From Muribaculaceae bacterium (lineage in GTDB: Bacteria; Bacteroidota; Bacteroidia; Bacteroidales; Muribaculaceae), in assembly GCA_016287065.1 (NCBI GenBank), contig JAEEVB010000069.1:1-10770 (forward strand): 10,770 bases of DNA. Reading direction: 5' to 3'. The notes below the pieces were generated by a model, which was not told where the DNA came from, did not search any database, and saw nothing but the letters and a program-made list of their open reading frames with translations. The position numbers and the translations under genes were made by a program. Shown here piece after piece: positions 1-5,655 of the stretch (its first letter is position 1; every line of letters begins with the position of its first letter).

Positions 1-1327
1 CCATCTGGTTGGGGATGCGAATTTGCTGTGGGCATTTCTTCAGACAAGACTCGCAATCGGTGCAGTGGTTGGCCCAAGTCGAGGCATCGGGCAACGCCTT
101 GCGCATGCCGTCGGCAAATTGCTGCTTGCGCGCCATGTAGTCGGAGGCCTGCTTGTCGGGCAAGGGCAGTATCTGCTGCTCGACGGCTTCGTTGTAATAG
201 GCAAAATTGCCTGGAATGTCCACACCATAGGGGCAAGGCATGCAATAGCGGCACGCAGTGCAGGGTATGACGGGGAATCCAGCCATTACGTCGGCTATCT
301 CGGCAAGGACTGCATTCTCGGCTTCGGTACAGGGCTCCAACGGCGAGAAGGTGCCCACATTGTCGACGAGGTGTTCCATCTGATTCATGCCGCTCAGTGT
401 GGTTAGAATGTTGGGATGTGACCCCACCCAACGGAAGGCCCACTTGGCCGGACTGTCGTCAGGACGCAAAGCAGTGAGCCGGGCGGCCAAGTCTTCACGC
501 AAACGGGCAAGCGCACCGCCACGCAGTGGTTCCATCACCACCGCCTGCACACCGGTCTTCTCAAGTTTGTCGTAAAGATACTCGGCATCGGCATCCTGCT
601 TCCAGCCCTCCTTATTGAGCGAGGCATGACGCCAGTCGAGGTAGTTCATCTGGATTTGCACAAAATCCCAGTGATACTTGTCTTGATGGTTGAGCAACCA
701 GTCGAATACCTCCACATTGCCGTGGTAGGAGAAGCCCAGATGGCGAATGCGGCCAGCCTCGCGCTCCTTGAGCAGGAAGTCGAGCAGGCCATTGTCGAGG
801 AATCGGGCCTTGAGGTCGTCCATGCCACTGCCTCCCACGCCGTGCAACAGGTAGTAATCGATGTAATCGACCTGAAGGTCGCGAAACGAGTTCTCATACA
901 TCTTCACCGCCTCTTCGAGTTTCCAGAGGCGCTCGTTGTAGTTCGACATCTTAGTGGCGACAAAATACTTGTCACGAGGGTAACGGCTCAAGGCGATGCC
1001 CGTCTGCTTCTCGTTCTGCCCACCCTTATACATGGGTGCCGTGTCGAAGTAGTTCACACCGTGAGCAATGGCGTAGTCGACCAGTCGATTTATATCTTCC
1101 TGACTATTGGGCAAGCGCATCATGCCAAAGCCCAGCAGCGAGATCTTGTCGCCTGAGCGATGCTGCACGCGATAGGTCATCGGGTTTTTGGTGGTAACAT
1201 CATCGTCACGATCGCCCGCAAACATCGTGAGCGGTTCCATGGCCATCATCGCAAAGGCCGACCCTGCTCCGAGTCCCAGCTTTTGCAAGAACTTGCGGCG
1301 GTTCATTTCAGGTTGTTTTCTGTTCAT
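1..1327 (-). CDS. Aldo/keto reductase with twin-arginine-like leader and C-terminal 2x[4Fe-4S] domain (partial, runs off left edge)
   Basis: An NAD(P)H-type aldo/keto reductase fused to a ferredoxin-like domain; the substrate is unknown. 442 codons are visible without a stop, so the C-terminus lies outside the window. Numbering from the chosen start, the usual AKR catalytic tetrad is present: Asp95 and Tyr100 (YFDTAPMY), Lys126 (VATK) and His162 (LLHG). Further motifs are HLGFSYHG (~197-203) and MEPLRGG (~265-271). Two cysteine clusters follow: Cys356/359/362/365 and Cys422/425/428/432, the second ending CxxxCP, as expected for two [4Fe-4S] clusters. The N-terminus has NRRKFLQK followed by a hydrophobic stretch, resembling a Tat signal and suggesting export with bound cofactor. 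In-frame ATGs lie at 1342, 1327 and 1306. All keep the RR motif, so the start is uncertain. The gene has its own promoter downstream of the efp terminator. The AKR and Fe-S assignment is firm; export is inferred. Confidence 0.9.
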   Translation of the reverse strand, partial: MNRKQPEMNRRKFLQKLGLGAGSAFAMMAMEPLTMFAGDRDDDVTTKNPMTYRVQHRSGDKISLLGFGMMRLPNSQEDINRLVDYAIAHGVNYFDTAPMYKGGQNEKQTGIALSRYPRDKYFVATKMSNYNERLWKLEEAVKMYENSFRDLQVDYIDYYLLHGVGGSGMDDLKARFLDNGLLDFLLKEREAGRIRHLGFSYHGNVEVFDWLLNHQDKYHWDFVQIQMNYLDWRHASLNKEGWKQDADAEYLYDKLEKTGVQAVVMEPLRGGALARLREDLAARLTALRPDDSPAKWAFRWVGSHPNILTTLSGMNQMEHLVDNVGTFSPLEPCTEAENAVLAEIADVMAGFPVIPCTACRYCMPCPYGVDIPGNFAYYNEAVEQQILPLPDKQASDYMARKQQFADGMRKALPDASTWANHCTDCESCLKKCPQQIRIPNQM

Positions 1328-1367
1328 GTCTCTAGATTGCATTGTGAGTGGTTTATGATTTCTGACA

Positions 1368-1399
1368 CAAATATACTAATAATGTGGAGAAAATGCAAA
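1368..1399 (-). promoter_or_regulatory. Bacteroidetes-type promoter of the aldo/keto reductase gene
   Basis: Read on the minus strand, a -33 element TTTG (1396-1399) lies 20 nt from a -7 element TATATTTG (1368-1375). This is a full match to the TTTG/TAnnTTTG consensus of the Bacteroidetes primary sigma factor. Transcription would start near 1361, leaving a leader of roughly 20-55 nt depending on which ATG is used. Its place between the efp terminator and the reductase indicates that the reductase is transcribed separately from efp. Confidence 0.7.
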
Positions 1400-1432
1400 T
1401 CAAGCACCATCGGGCCTTGACGTGGCATGCCG

Positions 1433-1471
1433 AAAAAAGCCCTCCTCCATGCTAGCCGGCACAGAGGAGGG
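1433..1471 (-). terminator. Intrinsic terminator of efp
   Basis: On the minus strand an 8-bp perfect stem (CCCTCCTC, 1464-1471, pairing with GAGGAGGG, 1440-1447) encloses a 16-nt loop. The loop could extend the stem with an inner TGC/GCA pairing. The stem is followed by C and a run of six T (1433-1438). It begins about 45 nt after the efp stop codon, in the right orientation to end efp transcripts before the downstream reductase promoter. Confidence 0.85.
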
Positions 1472-1516
1472 ATAATGGTGAGAGTCAACCCTTGCGGGTG
1501 TCTGTTGTGAGGCTTA

Positions 1517-2080
1517 TTAGCGCACGCGGCCCACGTAGCTGCCGTCGCGTGTGTCAACCTCAATCTTCTCGCCCACGTTGATGAACAGGGGCACACGCAC
1601 GGTGGCGCCAGTCTCAACAGTAGCAGGTTTCAACGAGTTGGTAGCAGTGTCGCCTTTCACGCCAGGCTCGGTATAAGTGATTTCAAGCACGGTCTTGATA
1701 GGCATTTCGGCAAAGAGAACCGACTCGGTCGAGGCGTCGGTCACAACTTCTACCACGTCGCCCTCTTTCATGAAGTCTACACCACTGATGAGGTCCTTGG
1801 CAAGAGGAATCTGGTCGAAAGTTTCCTGGTTCATGAAGATGGCTTCGCCTCCGTCCATATAAAGGAACTGATAGGGACGGCGCTCTACACGCACGTCTTC
1901 CAGTTTCTCGCCGATATTGAAGCGGCGGTCGAGCACGCGACCATCAACAACGTTCTTCAGCTTGGTGCGCATGAAGGTGTTGCCCTTGCCAGGTTTCACG
2001 TGAAGGAATTCGATGCAAAAGTAGAGTTGGTTGTCGAGACGGATGCAGGTTCCGTTTTTAATGTCTTGAGCGTTAATCAT
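1517..2080 (-). CDS. efp: Elongation factor P
   Basis: Cytoplasmic translation factor that binds between the ribosomal P and E sites and relieves stalling at consecutive prolines. The 187 aa length is normal. The order is an N-terminal KOW-like domain (~1-63), a central OB domain (~65-125) and a C-terminal OB domain (~128-187). The C-terminal signature region GVKGDTA...KPATVETGA...VPLFINVGEKIEVDTR is clear. The tip of the N-terminal loop is KPGKGNTF, with Lys32 at the residue that is modified in other bacteria. Because it is Lys, arginine rhamnosylation of the EarP type is ruled out. No modification enzyme (EpmA/EpmB type) is encoded in the window. The gene is divergent from rpmH, with its own promoter and a strong terminator. 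Start ATG at 2080 matches the family N-terminus. Confidence 0.98.
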   Translation of the reverse strand: MINAQDIKNGTCIRLDNQLYFCIEFLHVKPGKGNTFMRTKLKNVVDGRVLDRRFNIGEKLEDVRVERRPYQFLYMDGGEAIFMNQETFDQIPLAKDLISGVDFMKEGDVVEVVTDASTESVLFAEMPIKTVLEITYTEPGVKGDTATNSLKPATVETGATVRVPLFINVGEKIEVDTRDGSYVGRVR

Positions 2081-2135
2081 AAAAAAATGTCTTGAATATG
2101 TTAGTAATAAATTGTTTCGTTTTCAAAATCAAGTG

Positions 2136-2167
2136 CAAAATTAAGTGAAATAGAGAAAAATTGCAAA
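2136..2167 (-). promoter_or_regulatory. Bacteroidetes-type promoter of efp
   Basis: On the minus strand, -33 TTTG (2164-2167) is followed after 20 nt by -7 TAATTTTG (2136-2143). The predicted start near 2129 leaves a leader of about 50 nt before the efp ATG. The -7 octamer is identical to that of the divergent rpmH promoter. Confidence 0.75.
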
Positions 2168-2193
2168 AACTTTGCGCTAAAAATGCTTTGTAA

Positions 2194-2225
2194 TTTGTAT
2201 AATTTCAAAAAAGTAACTAATTTTG
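2194..2225 (+). promoter_or_regulatory. Bacteroidetes-type promoter of rpmH
   Basis: -33 TTTG (2194-2197), a 20-nt spacer and -7 TAATTTTG (2218-2225) match the consensus fully. Transcription would start near 2231, giving an A-rich leader of about 40 nt before the rpmH ATG. Its -33 box lies only 26 bp from the -33 box of the divergent efp promoter. Confidence 0.75.
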
Positions 2226-2270
2226 CACCGCTAAATGCGAAAACAAACAAAATAATTAAGATAGAACACA

Positions 2271-2426
2271 ATGAAACGTACATTCCAACCTTCAAACAGA
2301 AAGAAAGCTAACAAGCACGGTTTCCGTCACCGCATGCAGACCGCCGATGGTCGCAAGGTGCTTGCCCGCCGTCGCGCTAAGGGCCGTTACAGCCTCACCG
2401 TTAGCGACACCGTTTACAAGAACTAA
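2271..2426 (+). CDS. rpmH: 50S ribosomal protein L34
   Basis: Small, very basic protein of the large ribosomal subunit, 51 aa by direct translation from ATG 2271 to TAA 2424-2426. It starts MKRTFQPSNRKKANKHGFR and continues with MQTADGRKVLARRRAKGR, the standard L34 signature rich in Arg and Lys. It then has a short extension ending SLTVSDTVYKN; such a tail makes it a few residues longer than the 46-aa E. coli protein. The gene is preceded by a consensus promoter and followed by two hairpins. It is divergent from efp, so the spacer drives two translation genes. Confidence 0.98.
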   Translation: MKRTFQPSNRKKANKHGFRHRMQTADGRKVLARRRAKGRYSLTVSDTVYKN

Positions 2427-2437
2427 GAAACGGTAGT

Positions 2438-2457
2438 GCCTGACATCGCGGTCAGGC
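2438..2457 (+). other. Hairpin immediately downstream of rpmH
   Basis: A perfect 7-bp stem GCCTGAC (2438-2444) / GTCAGGC (2451-2457) with loop ATCGCG begins 11 nt after the rpmH stop. No T-run follows, so it is not a standard intrinsic terminator alone. It may stabilise the 3' end of the rpmH mRNA or act together with the next hairpin. Confidence 0.5.
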
Positions 2458-2469
2458 TTAGACTCATAA

Positions 2470-2503
2470 CCGTTACAATCACAACCGATTGTAACGGCTT
2501 TTG
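2470..2503 (+). terminator. Intrinsic terminator of rpmH
   Basis: A perfect 11-bp stem CCGTTACAATC (2470-2480) / GATTGTAACGG (2487-2497) with a 6-nt loop is followed by CTTTTG. The T-run is short, but the long stem and its position 44 nt after the stop support rpmH termination and separation from the sugar operon. Confidence 0.75.
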
Positions 2504-2592
2504 TTGTATGTGCCCCCACCATCTCTTTTTCACAAATGAAGATAAAGAGGAAAAAATATAGGATACATATATTATAATTCTATTTTTTTCGT

Positions 2593-2600
2593 TATTTTTG
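2593..2600 (+). promoter_or_regulatory. Probable -7 element of the rfbB operon promoter
   Basis: TATTTTTG fits the TAnnTTTG -7 consensus and lies 65 nt upstream of the rfbB ATG, after the rpmH terminator. No TTTG is found 19-21 nt upstream, where the sequence is AT-rich (around 2568-2573). The promoter is therefore only half-supported and may be weak or activator-dependent. A TATAAT string at 2573-2578 is not the element used by the Bacteroidetes primary sigma factor. Confidence 0.4.
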
Positions 2601-2664
2601 TAGTTTGTTGGAGAACTATGCACCTCCATGCAGCATATCAGTGAACAATAAACACAACAACAAT

Positions 2665-3864
2665 ATGAAGACCTACCTGGTGACAGGAGCCGCCGGATTT
2701 ATTGGCTCCAATTTTGTGAAATATGTCTTGAAACAACACGGCAGCGACGTGCGCATCATTGTGCTCGACGCCCTCACCTATGCAGGCAATCTGGCCTCGC
2801 TCGACGAGGAACTCAAACTGCCGAATGTGAGTTTCGTGAAAGGCGACATTGTCGATGCCCAGACGGTGAAGCGCATCTTCGACGAGAACGACATCGACTA
2901 TGTGGTGAACTTTGCCGCCGAGAGTCATGTCGACCGCAGCATCACCAATCCCCGACTGTTCCTTGAAGCCAATATTCTGGGCACACAGAATCTGCTCGAC
3001 TGTGCCCGCCAAGCATGGCTAGAGGGCAAAGATGAGAAAGGTGCCAACGTGTACCGCGAAGGCAAGAAATACCTGCAAATCTCGACCGATGAGGTCTATG
3101 GGAGCCTGCCCAAGGACTACGACGAGGCACAACCGCTTGAAGTGAGCCAGGACCTGAAGCAGGTGATTGGCAGCCGCAGCAACCTCAAGACCTTCGGCAA
3201 GCGATTTTTCACTGAAGAGTCGCCGCTGGCTCCGCGCTCACCCTACTCGGCCTCCAAGACCAGTGCCGACCTCATCACGCTCGCCTACCACGAGACCTAC
3301 GGGCTGCCCATCAACATTACCCGCTGCAGCAACAACTATGGGCCTTACCACTTCCCCGAAAAGCTCATTCCTCTCATCATCAAGAATATACTGGAGGGCA
3401 AGCCGCTGCCCGTCTATGGCAAGGGGCTGAATGTGCGCGACTGGCTCTATGTTGAGGACCACTGCAAGGGCATCGACATGGTGCTGCGCAATGGCCGCGT
3501 GGGCGAGGTGTATAATATAGGTGGTTTCAACGAGGAGGCCAACATCAACATCGTGCGCCTCGTGATTGCCACCATTGCACGCATCATGCATGAGGAACCC
3601 CACTACCAGCGTCTGCTCAAGTGCCCTCTCGAGGCTATCAGCGACGAGCTCATCACCTATGTCACCGACCGCCCGGGTCACGACATGCGCTATGCCATCG
3701 ACCCCACCAAGATTGCCACCGAGCTGGGCTGGTATCCCGAGACTCCCTTCACAGTGGGCATCGAGAAGACCATTCGCTGGAACCTCGACCACCAAGACTG
3801 GGTCGAGAGCGTGACAAGCGGCGACTATCAGAAGTACTACGAACAGATGTACGGAAACCGATAA
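2665..3864 (+). CDS. rfbB: dTDP-glucose 4,6-dehydratase (RmlB)
   Basis: Cytoplasmic NAD-dependent extended short-chain dehydrogenase that converts dTDP-glucose to dTDP-4-keto-6-deoxyglucose. Seen in the 399 aa protein: the Rossmann motif GAAGFIGS (8-15), AAESHVDRS (84-92), the catalytic TDE triad at Thr141-Asp142-Glu143 (TDEVYG), Tyr194-xxx-Lys198 (PYSASK), NNYGPYHFPEKLIP (223-236), RDWLYVEDH (258-266) and DRPGHDMRYAID (335-346). It is about 40 residues longer than the E. coli enzyme. Most of the excess is a ~19-residue insertion between TDEVYG and PYSASK and ~12 residues around 309-329. ATG 2665 is chosen because MKTYLVTGAAGF is the family N-terminus; an in-frame TTG at 2605 would add 20 unconserved residues. 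It is the first gene of the amino-sugar operon, with an A-rich leader. Confidence 0.97.
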   Translation: MKTYLVTGAAGFIGSNFVKYVLKQHGSDVRIIVLDALTYAGNLASLDEELKLPNVSFVKGDIVDAQTVKRIFDENDIDYVVNFAAESHVDRSITNPRLFLEANILGTQNLLDCARQAWLEGKDEKGANVYREGKKYLQISTDEVYGSLPKDYDEAQPLEVSQDLKQVIGSRSNLKTFGKRFFTEESPLAPRSPYSASKTSADLITLAYHETYGLPINITRCSNNYGPYHFPEKLIPLIIKNILEGKPLPVYGKGLNVRDWLYVEDHCKGIDMVLRNGRVGEVYNIGGFNEEANINIVRLVIATIARIMHEEPHYQRLLKCPLEAISDELITYVTDRPGHDMRYAIDPTKIATELGWYPETPFTVGIEKTIRWNLDHQDWVESVTSGDYQKYYEQMYGNR

Positions 3865-3910
3865 ACAACACTCACTGACTATAAACACATCTAACACAAC
3901 ACATAAAATT

Positions 3911-4807
3911 ATGAAAGGTATCGTTTTAGCCGGAGGCTCAGGCACACGCCTCTACCCCATCACTAAAGGAATCTCCAAGCAGCTTGTACCCATCTACGAC
4001 AAGCCTATGGTCTTCTACCCTATCTCGGTGCTCATGCTTGCCGGCATTCGCGACATCCTCATCATTTCCACCCCGCAGGATCTGCCCATGTTTGAGCGCC
4101 TGCTGGGCACTGGCGAAGAGTTGGGTGTGAAGTTCACCTATGCCGAGCAGCCAAGGCCCGAAGGACTTGCACAGGCTTTCATCATCGGCGAACAATTCAT
4201 TGGCGACGACGATGTGTGCCTGGTGCTGGGCGACAACATCTTCTATGGCCAGGGTTTCACCGGCATGCTCATGAGGGCAGTAGAGAGAACCCGCGACGAG
4301 CGAGTTGCCACCCTCTTTGCCTATGCCGTGCGTGATCCCGAACGCTATGGCGTGGTGAATCTTGACAAGGACGGCAAGGCACTGAAAATCGTCGAGAAAC
4401 CCAAGGAACCTGAATCAAACTTCGCCGTCACAGGCCTCTACTTCTATCCCAACGATGTGATTCAGGTGGCTAAGCGAGTGAAACCCTCGGCTCGTGGCGA
4501 ACTGGAGATTACCAGCGTCAACAACGACTACCTGGGACAAAGACGCGTGCATGTGCAGACGCTCGGCCGCGGCTTTGCCTGGCTCGACACCGGCACATCG
4601 GAGTCGATGCTCGATGCCTCCAACTTCATCCAGACCATCGTGAACCGCCAAGGCGTGCAGGTGGCCGCGCTTGAAGAAATCGCCTTCCGCAAAGGCTGGA
4701 TCGACAAGGAGCAGCTCATGGCACTCGCCAAACCGCTCAAGAAGAACCTCTACGGACAATATCTCTGGAACCTTGCCAAAAACGGCATTAACCATTGCGC
4801 CAACTAA
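3911..4807 (+). CDS. rfbA: Glucose-1-phosphate thymidylyltransferase (RmlA)
   Basis: Makes dTDP-glucose and pyrophosphate from dTTP and glucose-1-phosphate, the substrate step for RfbB. The length of 298 aa is typical. Seen: nucleotide-binding signature LAGGSGTRLYPIT (6-18) with Arg13, SKQLVPIYDKPM with Lys23, metal-site LGDNIFYG with Asp108, VEKP with Lys163, ELEIT (197-201) and WLDTGT with Asp226, the second metal ligand. It lies 46 nt after rfbB with an A-rich leader and no visible promoter or terminator between them, so it is in the same operon. It ends 1 nt before the next ATG. Confidence 0.97.
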   Translation: MKGIVLAGGSGTRLYPITKGISKQLVPIYDKPMVFYPISVLMLAGIRDILIISTPQDLPMFERLLGTGEELGVKFTYAEQPRPEGLAQAFIIGEQFIGDDDVCLVLGDNIFYGQGFTGMLMRAVERTRDERVATLFAYAVRDPERYGVVNLDKDGKALKIVEKPKEPESNFAVTGLYFYPNDVIQVAKRVKPSARGELEITSVNNDYLGQRRVHVQTLGRGFAWLDTGTSESMLDASNFIQTIVNRQGVQVAALEEIAFRKGWIDKEQLMALAKPLKKNLYGQYLWNLAKNGINHCAN

Positions 4808-4808
4808 T

Positions 4809-5216
4809 ATGGACAAACTGCAGCCACATATCATAGAACTGCCCAAAATCTGTGACCCTCGGGGTAATCTCTCGGTGGTTGAAGGCATGCGAAACATTCC
4901 CTTCGACATCAAACGTGCCTACTGGATCTATGACGTGCCTGGCGGCATGTATCGCGAAGGGCACGCCTTCAGGCAGCAAGACGAGTTCATCATTGCCCTG
5001 TCGGGCAGTTTCGACGTGGTGCTCAACAACGGCCATGGCGAACAACGTTTCCACATGGCACGCTCCTACTACGGCCTCTACGTGCCACACATGACGTGGC
5101 GCATGATCGACAACTTCTCGACCAACTCGGTGGTGTATGTGCTCTCGAGTACCCCATACGACCCCGGCGACTACATCGAAGACTTTAACGAATTCCTGAC
5201 TCTGAAAAATGGCTGA
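4809..5216 (+). CDS. FdtA/QdtA-type (WxcM-like) cupin sugar 3,4-ketoisomerase paralogue 1, HAF variant
   Basis: A 135-aa single-domain cupin of the family that turns dTDP-4-keto-6-deoxyglucose into its 3-keto isomer. Seen: DPRGNLSVVE (16-25), IPFDIKRAYWIYDVPGG (30-46), REGHAFRQ (49-56), ALSGSFDVVLNNG, YGLYVP, NFSTNS and the C-terminal YDPGDYIEDFNEF. Family members such as FdtA carry HAH where this protein has HAF, so Phe54 replaces the second conserved His, while Arg18 of the DPRG motif is kept. This HAF form resembles, from memory, a recurrent Bacteroidetes subgroup rather than random decay. ATG 4809 is chosen because it is 1 nt after rfbA and gives the family length. It overlaps the next paralogue by 8 nt. 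The fold is sure; catalytic activity is uncertain. Confidence 0.88.
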   Translation: MDKLQPHIIELPKICDPRGNLSVVEGMRNIPFDIKRAYWIYDVPGGMYREGHAFRQQDEFIIALSGSFDVVLNNGHGEQRFHMARSYYGLYVPHMTWRMIDNFSTNSVVYVLSSTPYDPGDYIEDFNEFLTLKNG

Positions 5217-5655
5217 ACCAAACCTCTCACATAACTCCACCACCGTCGACGACTGCCACATCATCACGCTCGACAAGCATCACCACGCTAACGGTAACCT
5301 CACCGTGGTCGAAGACTTCAACGAGATTCCGTTCAAGATTCGGCGCACCTATTATCTCTACGACATACCCGGTGGCGAATCCCGAGGCGGCCATGCCCAT
5401 AAGCAGCTCTACCAGCTCATCGTGGCCATCAGCGGGAGCTTTGAAGTGACCGTTGACGACGGCAAGCAGCAAAAGACGTTTACTCTGAACCAGCCCTACA
5501 ACGGACTGCTCATCGTGCCGGGCATCTGGCGAACGCTGCAAAACTTCTCCTCGGGCTCGGTGTGTGCCGTGCTGGCGTCAGAATTCTATGATGAGGCCGA
5601 CTACTATCGGGAATATAACGAGTTTCTACAATCCAAAACGAACACTCAACTATGA
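5209..5655 (+). CDS. fdtA: FdtA/QdtA-type cupin dTDP-sugar 3,4-ketoisomerase paralogue 2, HAH variant
   Basis: 148-aa cupin, the closer match to characterised dTDP-4-keto-6-deoxyglucose 3,4-ketoisomerases. Seen: GNLTVVE (29-35), IPFKIRRTYYLYDIPGG (40-56), RGGHAHKQ (59-66) with both conserved His62 and His64, AISGSFEVTVDDG, NGLLIVPGIWRTLQNFSSG and EFYDEADYYREYNEF. At the place where paralogue 1 has DPRG this copy reads HANG, so the Arg is replaced by Asn28. It has about 10 extra N-terminal residues compared with paralogue 1. It overlaps paralogue 1 by 8 nt and the aminotransferase by 4 nt (ATGA), pointing to translational coupling. Whether the product is the galacto (FdtA) or gluco (QdtA) configuration cannot be read from the sequence. 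Confidence 0.9.
   Translation: MAEPNLSHNSTTVDDCHIITLDKHHHANGNLTVVEDFNEIPFKIRRTYYLYDIPGGESRGGHAHKQLYQLIVAISGSFEVTVDDGKQQKTFTLNQPYNGLLIVPGIWRTLQNFSSGSVCAVLASEFYDEADYYREYNEFLQSKTNTQL

Noticed and set aside
626..1156. A 176-aa rightward open frame opposite the aldo/keto reductase.
   Set aside because: It is the antisense shadow of a well-conserved gene; its Val/His/Leu-rich product has no recognisable motif.
1485..1503. A short ACCC/GGGT hairpin just after the efp stop.
   Set aside because: The stem is only about 4 bp and is followed by a much stronger terminator at 1433-1471, so it is likely chance.
2605..2664. An N-terminal extension of rfbB from TTG 2605.
   Set aside because: The added 20 residues are low-complexity and Asn-rich, would start within about 5 nt of the -7 box, and precede the universal MKTYLVTGAAGF start.
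3238..3945. A 235-aa leftward open frame opposite rfbB.
   Set aside because: It is a long antisense frame caused by codon bias in rfbB; its product is low-complexity and hydrophobic and has no family features.
1517..4807. A link between efp and the nearby dTDP-sugar genes, as in EarP rhamnosylation of EF-P.
   Set aside because: That system modifies an arginine with dTDP-rhamnose. Here the loop residue is Lys32, rmlC, rmlD and earP are absent from the window, and the sugar operon is separated from efp by rpmH and its terminator.
4809..5216. Paralogue 1 as a decaying pseudogene.
   Set aside because: The reading frame is intact, of family length, translationally coupled on both sides, and all other motifs including DPRG are kept; the HAF change looks like a subgroup feature.
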